Origin: an uncultured Ruminococcus sp.
Lineage (GTDB): Bacteria > Bacillota > Clostridia > Oscillospirales > Ruminococcaceae
NCBI GenBank assembly: GCA_902780505.1
Contig: CACZFN010000003.1
Span: 1 to 64,000 of the forward strand
Length of the DNA stretch: 64,000 nt
Direction of reading: 5' to 3'
Shown here: one piece after another, positions 49,452 through 58,365 of the stretch
Layout: every line of letters starts with the position of its first letter
Position numbering within the stretch: position 1 is the stretch's first letter
Made by a program: the position numbers and the translations under genes
Notes under the pieces: model-generated
What the model was told of the DNA's origin: nothing
Databases searched by the model: none
Seen by the model: the letters and a program-made list of their open reading frames with translations, nothing else

Positions 49452-50930
49452 CTACCTATCGGATATGTAAGCTTCATACGCTGACATATCCGATTTTTGT
49501 ATCATCTTGTCCCCGAACTTTTCTTCAAGCTCTGTCACAATTGCCGTTATCTCCTTTTTTGGTACAGGCGCCGAATTAAATCTGCCTAACCAAAGGTCAT
49601 CAAAAACTTCGTACTTGCCGAATACCGATATCTCTATACATTCCTCACCTGTGTCATCAGCTTTGTAAGGCATATGTGTATATCCTAAAAACAACCGCCC
49701 CGTTATCTGTGATACCGTGTGCTGCCCGCTGCTGTGCGATCCTACTGTCTTTACCGCCTGCTCTATCTCCTCTCTTGTCATGTCTTTGAATGTAACGGTA
49801 GTGTTGTCATCTTCAAAATATATCACTACTTCATTTCCGTCAAAGTATTCAAGCCTGTCAGGCGCAGATGTGGTGTATAAGCCGTCCGTGTAAAAGCTGA
49901 ATACATAGAACACTAAAAACACAGCCACTGCACACCCGTATGTGATAAGCCCCTTTTTCAGTGCCGTAAGCCTTATGCTGCGGCGGTTTATAATAAACAC
50001 AAAAGCTATCATAATGCCAAGTGCTATCGTCGCCCCTGTAAGCCCTGCCCCCAACGCTACGAATATACTTATCATAGAAAATTCCGCAAATGCCGATATT
50101 GCTGACATAGCACGCTTTTCAGTGCGGCTTTCGCTTACGTTCACGGCACAGCGTTGAGCGTAAAGCCTGTATGCCGCAGCTGCCGCTGTGCAGGATAAAA
50201 GTATGTTCACACCGCACTCTGTAAGCCATAGGTCAAGTATTACCTTTGGTACACGGTCATTAAAATCGCTTTCAAAAAACAGCTGTAAATGCCCAAGCCC
50301 GAACATATTCACAGGAAGTATCGCCGTGCAGACCACCTCCCACCCCTGCGCCGTCTTTATGATATCTGCCAACGATAAGGGCAGAAGTGACACAACAGCA
50401 GTCAAAGCTGCCGTTAAAGCCGCGGCCGCCCCTTTTGAAGACGTGCATACACAGCATACCACAGCCGCACTGCATATAAAGACCACCGCCGTTATAAACG
50501 CCGCCGCATAAAGTGACAGCATAAACAGTTCTTGATTGCCATGCCACAGATCAAGCTTTTTTGATACTGCATATACCGACACAATACTTAAAAGAGAGCA
50601 TATCACCGACGGCAATATGCAGTATTCTGTTATAAGCAGTACCTTCGCTGTATACCTCTGCTTTGCCGTAAACGGCAGGGCAAGTATCGTGTCTGCCTTG
50701 TGCTGTGCGTGGTTTTCCCTGAAAAGCCTTATGATGAAAAATACACACGCAATAACAAACACGCCCGCTGTTATAAACGCCGCCTCAGGCATCCCAAAAT
50801 AAAAGTCGTAAGTCGAAATGCTCAGCACCAGTATAACAGGTATAAGTAAACTGCATATTATCATTACCGATATAAGCCTGCCGTTTAGTTTTCTCTCGGC
50901 ATTCATGTATGGTATAATTTGTTTTAGCAT
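49452..50930 (-). CDS. ABC-2-type permease of the GntR operon, second subunit
   Basis: 492 aa. Six or more helices in residues 20-350 (e.g. VMIICSLLIPVILVLSIS near the start) are followed by a beta-rich extracytoplasmic C-terminal domain of about 125 aa. The overall plan matches the neighbouring 572-aa permease. The ATG at 50930 is preferred to a TTG at 50939, which is too close to the GAAAGG site. The pair probably forms a heteromeric pore for export of, or defence against, cell-wall-active peptides. Confidence 0.78.
   Translation of the reverse strand: MLKQIIPYMNAERKLNGRLISVMIICSLLIPVILVLSISTYDFYFGMPEAAFITAGVFVIACVFFIIRLFRENHAQHKADTILALPFTAKQRYTAKVLLITEYCILPSVICSLLSIVSVYAVSKKLDLWHGNQELFMLSLYAAAFITAVVFICSAAVVCCVCTSSKGAAAALTAALTAVVSLLPLSLADIIKTAQGWEVVCTAILPVNMFGLGHLQLFFESDFNDRVPKVILDLWLTECGVNILLSCTAAAAAYRLYAQRCAVNVSESRTEKRAMSAISAFAEFSMISIFVALGAGLTGATIALGIMIAFVFIINRRSIRLTALKKGLITYGCAVAVFLVFYVFSFYTDGLYTTSAPDRLEYFDGNEVVIYFEDDNTTVTFKDMTREEIEQAVKTVGSHSSGQHTVSQITGRLFLGYTHMPYKADDTGEECIEISVFGKYEVFDDLWLGRFNSAPVPKKEITAIVTELEEKFGDKMIQKSDMSAYEAYISDR
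49459..49498 (+). terminator. Terminator after the SdpI-like gene
   Basis: TCGGATATGT and ACATATCCGA, 10-bp perfect arms with a 15-nt loop, then TTTTT. It lies inside the 3' end of the convergent permease gene. Confidence 0.7.
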
Positions 50931-50948
50931 TTGTTTCAAACCTTTCTG

Positions 50949-52667
50949 TTACTGTACTATCTCGCCCTGTTCGTCCGTTTCTACAGTTTCTTCGTCTTCA
51001 TCATCTCTGTCATTATAGTGGAACTCCTCTTTAACGCCGTCCTCGTCTATGTGGTAAACTACCTCACTCTGAAAATTCATATGGTAAATGCTGACTCTCG
51101 GGTTTATTGCCTTTACAGCCTCAATAAGTTTCGCTTCGTCTATCCCCTTTGTAAAACCGTAAACGCTGGTCGAGGATTCGGGTTCGTATTCGATCTCCCC
51201 TTCTTCCCCTTCTTCTCCGTCAGGTGTCAGCGCAGACTCCTTCATAACATTTGTCCTTATCAGGTATTCCTCTGTTCCGTCACTGAATATATGGTATCTG
51301 TCTTCCAGAAATGATGCCGACATAATGTCCTGATCATAGCTTCCGTTTTTATAAAGCCCCATAAAATCAAGGAACGTCGAAAAACTCTTGGGGTTTACAG
51401 TGTAGCCGTCCATAACGGAAAGTATCTTTTCATAATCCTCACGGCTTGCATCTCTTACACATATCTCTGTTTCCTCTTTAAACACTTCATCATCAGGCTC
51501 TATCCATTCGGGAAGTGTCGTGCATGGTGTGTGGATATTTATGTATATCTGTAGGCTGCCGTCAATGTACTTGGGCGCTTTGCTTATGTAAAGGCCGTCT
51601 GTAAAATACACTATCGCACAAAGGCCGATAAACACAACGGGCGCGGCAACAAACCCTATACCCCATTTTAACAGCCTCAATGTTTTGAAACCTCTGCGGC
51701 GTAAAAGCAGTACAAACCCCGCAAACCCCACGATCAGGAACCCGTACCCGATATAGGCAGTTGTCGGCGTGTTGATATTGTAAAGCCAGATGTCTATAAC
51801 CAAAAGCATTATTATACAGAATAAAAACGGCAGTGATATCCTGTTGTATGTAAGGGTGGCCTTGTCACGCTTTTTGTATATCTTCACCCCTATCGCCGTC
51901 ACTAAAAGCGATATTATGATATTTACAGCCATGCCAAGCAGCAGCGGTATCGTGTCAAGGTCCGGGCGGAAATAGTATTGGTCAAGATCTTCAAGACAGG
52001 TGACTATCGGTGTGAATGTCCATATGTCATACACAAAATAATTCTTGTGTGCAAACGTAAGATATGACGAACCGAGTAACAGATTGGAATAGCAAAATAT
52101 AGGCAGAAGTGTAGCAGCTGTACAGCTTATGGCCGACGTTATCACCGCTTCTATCGCATTTACCGAAAAGGACGAGCATACAAAGCTTACCGCCCCTATG
52201 AACATTATCCCCACTACCCCTGCATAGTATCTTGTCAGTACCGATATCACTATATACTTTACAGGTATCATCGAGTCCCATACTAATGAATTTGCAATCA
52301 AGATACCTGCTATACTCAGTATCGCCATAGCAATGTACGGCAAAACTATCAGCATGATAAAGCTTGCAAACTTTGAAAAATACCTCTGTGCCGCCGACAT
52401 CGGCAGTGACATTATTACATCAGCCTGTGTCGAAGAATGTACATCACGGAAAAGCTTTGCACAGTATATTATGATTATTACCGCAAGCGGCAGATGCAAA
52501 GCATAGGAAAACGCTGATAAAACATAGGACATTTCACCGAATTCCGAATACCATATGTTTTCATCGCCGCTTAAAAACGACGAAGTAAAAAGAATTATTA
52601 TAAGCAATATGTAATAAATATCCGTTATCTTTGAATTTATCCTGCGTTCCGATTTTACGTCACGCAT
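50949..52667 (-). CDS. ABC-2-type permease of the GntR operon, first subunit
   Basis: 572 aa. Helices occupy residues 20-365 (ITDIYYILLIIILFTSSFLS first). A large extracytoplasmic domain follows and the last 20 residues are strongly acidic (DDEDEETVETDEQGE). The ATG chosen overlaps the ATPase stop (ATGCGTGA) behind GAGGGT. A start eight codons earlier would overlap by 32 bp. Family as for its partner; closest known layout is the YtrC/YtrD/YtrE-type systems controlled by YtrA. Confidence 0.78.
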   Translation of the reverse strand: MRDVKSERRINSKITDIYYILLIIILFTSSFLSGDENIWYSEFGEMSYVLSAFSYALHLPLAVIIIIYCAKLFRDVHSSTQADVIMSLPMSAAQRYFSKFASFIMLIVLPYIAMAILSIAGILIANSLVWDSMIPVKYIVISVLTRYYAGVVGIMFIGAVSFVCSSFSVNAIEAVITSAISCTAATLLPIFCYSNLLLGSSYLTFAHKNYFVYDIWTFTPIVTCLEDLDQYYFRPDLDTIPLLLGMAVNIIISLLVTAIGVKIYKKRDKATLTYNRISLPFLFCIIMLLVIDIWLYNINTPTTAYIGYGFLIVGFAGFVLLLRRRGFKTLRLLKWGIGFVAAPVVFIGLCAIVYFTDGLYISKAPKYIDGSLQIYINIHTPCTTLPEWIEPDDEVFKEETEICVRDASREDYEKILSVMDGYTVNPKSFSTFLDFMGLYKNGSYDQDIMSASFLEDRYHIFSDGTEEYLIRTNVMKESALTPDGEEGEEGEIEYEPESSTSVYGFTKGIDEAKLIEAVKAINPRVSIYHMNFQSEVVYHIDEDGVKEEFHYNDRDDEDEETVETDEQGEIVQ

Positions 52668-53574
52668 TACCCTCGCTAAAGAACCCTGCATAGCCCCTCG
52701 CCTCCATTTCGTATATGAATATCTCCTCTAAGGTAAGCGGTACGGCTTCAACTATCTCGGGGCCAAGTGTCCATGCACGCTCCTTTGCCTCCTGCTCACC
52801 TGCATTTGCTACTATCTGTACTACACTTCCTGTTACTGTTATCATCAGCGCTTCAATCCCTGCGGCCCTTATCGCTTCCTCGTCGGGTGCATTGCCCCTG
52901 AAAACTATCTGCAGCTTTGAAAACCTGCTCGTTATGTCGTCTATCTCGTCGGAAAAGAGTATCTTTCCCTCGTGTATAAGCATGGCACTGTCGCATATCT
53001 CGCTTATCTCCGTTATGTTGTGTGAAGATACTATGACAGTCGCCCCGCGGTCTATTATCTCGTCGGTTATCATGCTCTTTACTGCCATTCTCATAGCGGG
53101 ATCAAGCCCGTCAAAGGCTTCGTCAAGGATAAGGTACGGCGTTTTGCAGGCAAGCGCTATTATCACTATCGCCTGCCTTTTCATACCCTTTGAGTATGAA
53201 CCGAGCTTGCTGTCCCTCGGCAGGTTCACACGGGAAAGCAGCTTTTCAAACGTCGCTTCATCAAAGTCAACATAATAGTTTTTGTAGTAATCTTTCAACT
53301 CCGTCAGTGTCATTGAGGTGTATTGTATTGTCTCGTCGTTTACAAAGAATATCTTTCCCTTTGCTCTGGCATTGTCAAAAACGTCTTCCCCGTCTATCTT
53401 TATGCTGCCCGACGTCGGCTTGTATACCCCGCAAATACACCGCATAAGTGTTGACTTGCCCGCACCGTTCGGCCCTAAAAACCCGAATATGCTGCCCTCT
53501 TTTATGTCGAGTTTCAAGTCATCAAGTATCGTCTTTTCGTTTATTTTAAGTGAAAGGGCATTTATTTCTATCAT
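52660..53574 (-). CDS. ABC transporter ATP-binding protein (YtrB/BcrA-like)
   Basis: 304 aa. Walker A FLGPNGAGKSTLMR, Q-loop NDETIQ, a signature reading GSYSKGMKRQAIV (SKGM instead of SGGQ, usual in this subfamily), Walker B YLILDEAFDGLDP and H-loop VSSHN. A C-terminal extension of about 90 aa is typical of the drug-export class. AAGGAGGA lies 8-9 nt before the ATG. The stop overlaps the permease start. Confidence 0.92.
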   Translation of the reverse strand: MIEINALSLKINEKTILDDLKLDIKEGSIFGFLGPNGAGKSTLMRCICGVYKPTSGSIKIDGEDVFDNARAKGKIFFVNDETIQYTSMTLTELKDYYKNYYVDFDEATFEKLLSRVNLPRDSKLGSYSKGMKRQAIVIIALACKTPYLILDEAFDGLDPAMRMAVKSMITDEIIDRGATVIVSSHNITEISEICDSAMLIHEGKILFSDEIDDITSRFSKLQIVFRGNAPDEEAIRAAGIEALMITVTGSVVQIVANAGEQEAKERAWTLGPEIVEAVPLTLEEIFIYEMEARGYAGFFSEGNA

Positions 53575-53588
53575 TGCCGGTTCCTCCT

Positions 53589-53945
53589 TTACAGCAGAGT
53601 TTCTGCTTTTTCTAAAAGTTCTGTTATTCTTTCCCTGTCTATTCCCGACTTCAGTGCTTCGGTGAGCTTTTCAAGCAGCTCGTCTTCAAGCCGCCTGTGG
53701 GCGTTTCCCTTTACAGGCGCAATAAAGCAACCCCTGCCCGACGAAGAATATATTATCCTGTCCCTTTCAAGCATTGAGTATGCCTTTGCCACTGTGTTCG
53801 GGTTAAGACCAAGCTCCTTTGCGAGCGTCCTCGCACCCGGGAGCCTGTCATCCTCTTTTAGTATCCCTCTTGCTATATCCGAGCATACGCATTTGTATAT
53901 CTGTTCGTATATCGGCACTCGGGAACGGTTGTCTATCGTTATCAA
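53589..53945 (-). CDS. GntR family regulator, YtrA subfamily
   Basis: 118 aa with a TTG start (GGAGG 8 nt upstream). It has the winged helix RVPIYEQIYKCVCSDIARGI, then LPGARTLAKELGLNPNTVAK with the recognition helix, and only a short C-terminal helical tail of about 45 aa, which defines the YtrA class rather than the large effector-binding GntR classes. It should repress its own operon through the palindrome in its leader. Confidence 0.92.
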   Translation of the reverse strand: MITIDNRSRVPIYEQIYKCVCSDIARGILKEDDRLPGARTLAKELGLNPNTVAKAYSMLERDRIIYSSSGRGCFIAPVKGNAHRRLEDELLEKLTEALKSGIDRERITELLEKAETLL

Positions 53946-54008
53946 GCGGGGGACCTCCTTATGTTTTTTTGTTGTCTGCTTACTTTTGTTTTACCTGCGC
54001 GCGTGTAT

Positions 54009-54037
54009 TAAGTGTACTATTTATCGTAGTACACTTA
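54009..54037. promoter_or_regulatory. Operator of the GntR/ABC operon
   Basis: TAAGTGTACTA, 7 nt, TAGTACACTTA: 11-bp perfect inverted repeat directly after the -10 box on the minus strand. Position and length fit a YtrA-type operator. Confidence 0.82.
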
Positions 54038-54038
54038 G

Positions 54039-54067
54039 AGTATACCACGCTTATTCCATTTTGTCAA
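54039..54067 (-). promoter_or_regulatory. Promoter of the GntR/ABC operon
   Basis: TTGACA (54062-54067), 17 nt, TATACT (54039-54044). Confidence 0.85.
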
Positions 54068-54090
54068 TAGGTTTATAAAATTTTTTTCCG

Positions 54091-54348
54091 TTACCACCTT
54101 GCCGGTATATCGGGGCAGTGCATCTTTGCCTTTGCCGCACGAAGCTGAGCAAAACACCCGCATAAAACACAAGTCCCGCTGATAAGGCTGTCACAGCATT
54201 TGCATATTTCAAGGCGGGCAAGGTATGTTTCACTGTCGGTTTTTATGCTCTCATCAAGGCTGTCAATGCGTTCCTTTACCGTCCTGTAGATCCCGTCAGG
54301 ATCAGCTTCATCAAGCAGACACCTCAAACATGGTTTCTGTACAGACAT
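54091..54348 (-). CDS. DUF6171-type Cys-rich small protein
   Basis: 85 aa. Three cysteine pairs (PCLRCLL near the start, ICKCCDS and TCVLCGCFAQLR) fit two small zinc sites, with a helical YRTVKERIDSLDESI between them. The family assignment is by resemblance. AAGGAG is 8 nt before the ATG. Single gene with its own promoter, ending before the GntR promoter. Confidence 0.72.
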   Translation of the reverse strand: MSVQKPCLRCLLDEADPDGIYRTVKERIDSLDESIKTDSETYLARLEICKCCDSLISGTCVLCGCFAQLRAAKAKMHCPDIPARW

Positions 54349-54382
54349 TCCTCTCACTCCTTATTTGTCACGCGTTATGACC

Positions 54383-54411
54383 ATTTTACCACTTGTCCGC
54401 CCCGCTGTCAA
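54383..54411 (-). promoter_or_regulatory. Promoter of the DUF6171-type gene
   Basis: TTGACA (54406-54411), 17 nt, TAAAAT (54383-54388). Confidence 0.78.
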
Positions 54412-54488
54412 GAATAAAGCACACCGCCCAAATTGGGTATTGTGCATAAATCAGGCTGAATCATAATAAAAATTATGTTCATAATTGC

Positions 54489-54517
54489 TTGACGATATGC
54501 TTCGTTTGTGCTATAAT
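54489..54517 (+). promoter_or_regulatory. Promoter of the first c-di-GMP gene
   Basis: TTGACG, 17 nt, TATAAT. It sits inside a longer reading frame and so supports the GTG start at 54548, which follows GAGGTGA. Confidence 0.82.
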
Positions 54518-54547
54518 CAGTATATAAATCTGTACGAGGTGAGTCTT

Positions 54548-56482
54548 GTGAATAAACGCAAAAAGATCGCCATGATAACCGCACTTGCCGAAACCACCCA
54601 TGTGATCAGAGTTATGAAGGGTGTTACAGCCCAGTGTGAAAAATACGGCTATGATGTCCTCCAGTTCGCTATGTCAGTAAGCCCCGATTTCTATGTAAAG
54701 CCATACGCTGCCGGTGAAAGGCGTATTTACGAAATAATAAATTCCTCAAAGCTTGACGGTGTCATAATAGATACCATAAGCCTAATGTACGGCAATAATT
54801 CCGAAATTGTCGACAGTATCTATGATACCATTGTTTCCAAGTCGGATATCCCTGCTGTGTGTATAGGTATCCCTTACAGGGATATCCCCGTTTCCGAAAG
54901 CAATAATGATGAAATGCTCCGCGCACTTGTAAGACACGCTGCCGAAGAACACGGCTGTAAGGATATCTGCGTGCTTACAGGTATGAAAGGCAACCATGAA
55001 GCCGAACACAGACTTGAAGTGATCGTAAAGGCTGTTGAAAGCTATGGCCTTTCAGTCAGCGAGGAACATAAAGTCTACGGTGATTTCTGGTATAAAAGCG
55101 GCGAAGAACTTGCAAGGGATATCGTTTCGGGTAAAGTTAAAAAGCCCGACTGCCTGATCGCCTCAAGTGACCATATGGCACTCGGCCTTATCGAAGAACT
55201 CACAAAACTCGGTAAAAATGTCCCCGAATATATGACAGTTCTCGGCTTTGAAGCCACCGCCGAAGCCGCCCTTGCAGATATCCCGCTTACATCAATTGAA
55301 TCGGGCTTTGCAAAATGTGCAGCACAGGCTGTTGATATGCTAAGACGCACTATCGATCCCGACCTCCCCGTTATCCCTTATGAAGACGACAGCGATAAAT
55401 CACTTCATAAGGGCGCAAGCTGCGGCTGTGTTCCCGATACACGCGGCACCCTCGAAGTAATAAAAAGTAAACTCTACTATACCGAACGCAACTATACCGC
55501 CGATGTCTTTGAAGATAATATAGATATCGGCCTTATGATGGAAAACTATATTCCCGAACAGCTCACCTCATCAGAAGATCCGAGTGCGTGTATAAAGAAT
55601 ATTTATTCATCGTCCTATATCATCTCACCGTATGTGAATTTCTTCCTGTGCCTGCGGCAGGACTGGCTCGATACTGATGCCGACCTTGATAACGGTGCAC
55701 CCGATAAAACAGATATCGTGCTTGCAAGATCACATATCGGCGGTGTTGATTTTGGTGATCCCTCGCAAAAAATCACGTTTGATACATCAGATATGATACC
55801 TGAGTTATACAATGAACACGATAAACCGTATATCTACTACTTCACACCTGTGCATTTTTCAGATAAGACACTCGGCTATGCAGTGCTTCAGAGAAAGCTT
55901 TCCGATTACCCTAAGTTTAACCTTGTATACAGAAACTGGATAAGGTTTGTGAATAACGCCCTTGAAATGGCAAGGACAAAAAACCGCTTTGTTATGCTCT
56001 CTGTCCGCGATAATATGACAGGGCTTTATAACAGGCGCGGAATGTATAAAATGCTTGATACCCTCACAAAAGGCTTCTCTGAGAAGACCGACCTTCTTGT
56101 AAGCGTAGTTGATATGGACGGCCTCAAATATATTAACGATACCTTCGGCCATAATGCAGGTGATGCAGGTATAAAGACCGTCAGCGATGCTGTGCTTGCC
56201 GTGTCACAAAGCGGTGATGTCTGCGCCCGTACAGGCGGTGACGAATTCTGTATCATAAGCCGGGCAAACGCATCATCAGCCGATATCACGGCTTTTGCAG
56301 ACAGCTTTTGTCAGAAGCTTTCGTCACTTTCTAAAAAGACGGGTAAGCCTTTCCCTATTTCGGCAAGTATCGGCTGTGCCGCCGGAACTGTAGGGTGCAT
56401 TGATGACTTTGAAACTCTCCTCTCACTTGCTGACGAGAATATGTATCGCTTCAAGATAATGCGTAAAAAACATAGAAGCTGA
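54548..56482 (+). CDS. Diguanylate cyclase with LacI/PBP-like cytoplasmic sensor
   Basis: 644 aa without signal peptide or membrane helix. Residues about 5-290 resemble the periplasmic-binding-protein fold of LacI-type regulators (ITALAETTHVIRVMKGVTAQ, KLDGVIIDT, KPDCLIASSDHMALGLIEEL, MTVLGFEAT) but lack a helix-turn-helix. A middle region (about 300-470) is unassigned. The GGDEF domain (about 475-640) has DNMTGLYNRRG and an intact CARTGGDEFCII, so it should make c-di-GMP. A soluble small-molecule sensor, perhaps for a sugar, fused to a cyclase is an uncommon input. No RxxD inhibitory site is obvious. Confidence 0.88.
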   Translation: MNKRKKIAMITALAETTHVIRVMKGVTAQCEKYGYDVLQFAMSVSPDFYVKPYAAGERRIYEIINSSKLDGVIIDTISLMYGNNSEIVDSIYDTIVSKSDIPAVCIGIPYRDIPVSESNNDEMLRALVRHAAEEHGCKDICVLTGMKGNHEAEHRLEVIVKAVESYGLSVSEEHKVYGDFWYKSGEELARDIVSGKVKKPDCLIASSDHMALGLIEELTKLGKNVPEYMTVLGFEATAEAALADIPLTSIESGFAKCAAQAVDMLRRTIDPDLPVIPYEDDSDKSLHKGASCGCVPDTRGTLEVIKSKLYYTERNYTADVFEDNIDIGLMMENYIPEQLTSSEDPSACIKNIYSSSYIISPYVNFFLCLRQDWLDTDADLDNGAPDKTDIVLARSHIGGVDFGDPSQKITFDTSDMIPELYNEHDKPYIYYFTPVHFSDKTLGYAVLQRKLSDYPKFNLVYRNWIRFVNNALEMARTKNRFVMLSVRDNMTGLYNRRGMYKMLDTLTKGFSEKTDLLVSVVDMDGLKYINDTFGHNAGDAGIKTVSDAVLAVSQSGDVCARTGGDEFCIISRANASSADITAFADSFCQKLSSLSKKTGKPFPISASIGCAAGTVGCIDDFETLLSLADENMYRFKIMRKKHRS

Positions 56483-56587
56483 TATGCTGTTGATTTTAGT
56501 CAATTTTCGTTGGTCAAATATCATAATAAAGCGTCTTTATTTTTGTAATGGCGCTTTATTTATTCATAAAGTAATCATACATTCTGA

Positions 56588-56616
56588 TAGAATAATCGAC
56601 GAAATCATGCTATAAT
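56588..56616 (+). promoter_or_regulatory. Weak promoter of the EAL gene
   Basis: TAGAAT, 17 nt, TATAAT; TGGGGAG then lies 6-7 nt before the ATG. Confidence 0.5.
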
Positions 56617-56649
56617 TTTAGTAATAATTATCAATATGGGGAGATATGT

Positions 56650-58365
56650 ATGCAGAGTAATTTTGATATTTCGTATTACCTCGGCCTTGAAAAAATGCTT
56701 GCTGCAATGTCAAAGGCTGAAGGCTTCAGTATCGACGATATAAACAGCGCGCTGACTGACCTTTGTAAAACGCTAAGAATATCAAAGGGCGTAGCAGAGT
56801 ATTATAATAACGCCGCCTATGAAAAGCAGGGCAGGGGCGATGTCTTTGTGTGCTATGATGACGGCACTGAATGTAAACCCGTTATGCAAAGGCGTATCGT
56901 CACCCCCTCTATGACTGTCTGCAAATGTACTGTATATATGAACGATGATGCTGCCCCGCTTGATGAAACCGAGCGTGAGCGTGTTGATATGATAATGCGT
57001 ACTATTTTAAGCTTTATAAGCAGGAGCAGGCTTCAGGTCATAGTCGAACGCCTTACATTCTATGACGATAACGGCTATAGGAACCTGCGCTCGTTTATGC
57101 GCTTTATCGAACAGCTCGCTGAAAAAGGTGAACTTTCCGGTAATACCGCCGCACATTTCAATCTGCGCCATTTCACCCTTATCAATCAGGAAATAGGCCG
57201 AAGCGGCGGCGATATGGCTATCCGCAACTATTTCACACTCCTTGAAGAAGCTGTCGGGGAAAGCGGTATAGTATGCCGTGTCGGCGGCGATAACTTCGTG
57301 TGTGTGTTCGACTCCGGGCTTACCGACCGTGTTGTTGAGATCCTCAAAGGCGCACCTGTGGTTTACGATGTCGCTAAACAAAACCGTGTTATGGTGTCAT
57401 CAAGCGCAGGGCTTTTCAATATCACTGATGATTTTGAATATCAGCGCCCCGGCGATATTATGGATAGGATACTTTCCTCCTCACAGGCCGCAAGAACAGG
57501 CGGTAAGGATACTATTATGTTCTTTGACGACAGAATGATAATCGGCAAGGAAAAGATGATGAAGATACAGCAGCTCTTCCCGAAGGCACTTGAAAATAAT
57601 GAATTCAAAGTGTTCTATCAGCCGAAGATAGACGTCAAAACAGGTGAGCTTATAGGCGCCGAAGCCCTTTGCAGATGGGTGCGTGACGGTAAAATAGTCC
57701 CGCCTGTGGAATTTATCCCCGTACTTGAACAGAATACAGATATCTGCCTGCTCGATTTCTATATGCTTGACCACGTTTGTAAGGATATAGCAAGATGGCT
57801 AAAAGAGGGCAGAAAAGTCGTGCGTATCTCCGTGAACCTTTCAAGAAAACATATGATGGACGTTGACCTGCTCAAACATATAATGGATATAATAGATTCA
57901 AACTATATCCCCCATGAATATATCGAAATAGAACTTACCGAAACCACTACCGACGTTGAGTTCCGTGACCTTAAACGTGTCGTAAGCGGCTTGCAGCAGG
58001 AGGGTATATATACATCAGTTGATGACTTCGGTATGGGCTACTCCTCCCTTAACCTTATAAGGGAGATCCCGTGGAACGTGCTTAAAGTCGATAAAAGCTT
58101 CCTCCCTGTACAGGACGATACCGAAAACAGTACAAGAAGTATCATGTTCAAATACGTTGTTGCAATGGCTAAGGAACTCGGCCTTGAATGTATAGCCGAA
58201 GGCGTTGAAACAAGCGATCAGGTGCAGGTGCTCAGGGATAATGACTGCTTTTACGCTCAGGGCTTCTTCTTTGATAAGCCGCTTCCCCTTTCGGATTTTG
58301 AAGAAAGACTTGCGGCACATCACTATAATATCAATATTGATGATAAGGAAGGTAAAAAAGTATGA
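56650..58365 (+). CDS. c-di-GMP phosphodiesterase (degenerate GGDEF + EAL)
   Basis: 571 aa, soluble. The N-terminus (about 1-125) is unassigned and possibly GAF-like. The GGDEF-like domain (about 130-290) has VGGDNF in place of GGDEF, so cyclase activity is doubtful. The EAL domain (about 315-555) keeps the metal and catalytic residues: IGAEALCRW, EIELTETTTD, VDDFGMGYSSL, LKVDKSF and AEGVETSDQV. It should hydrolyse c-di-GMP. The stop overlaps the next gene (ATGA), so breakdown and synthesis enzymes are co-translated. Confidence 0.93.
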   Translation: MQSNFDISYYLGLEKMLAAMSKAEGFSIDDINSALTDLCKTLRISKGVAEYYNNAAYEKQGRGDVFVCYDDGTECKPVMQRRIVTPSMTVCKCTVYMNDDAAPLDETERERVDMIMRTILSFISRSRLQVIVERLTFYDDNGYRNLRSFMRFIEQLAEKGELSGNTAAHFNLRHFTLINQEIGRSGGDMAIRNYFTLLEEAVGESGIVCRVGGDNFVCVFDSGLTDRVVEILKGAPVVYDVAKQNRVMVSSSAGLFNITDDFEYQRPGDIMDRILSSSQAARTGGKDTIMFFDDRMIIGKEKMMKIQQLFPKALENNEFKVFYQPKIDVKTGELIGAEALCRWVRDGKIVPPVEFIPVLEQNTDICLLDFYMLDHVCKDIARWLKEGRKVVRISVNLSRKHMMDVDLLKHIMDIIDSNYIPHEYIEIELTETTTDVEFRDLKRVVSGLQQEGIYTSVDDFGMGYSSLNLIREIPWNVLKVDKSFLPVQDDTENSTRSIMFKYVVAMAKELGLECIAEGVETSDQVQVLRDNDCFYAQGFFFDKPLPLSDFEERLAAHHYNINIDDKEGKKV

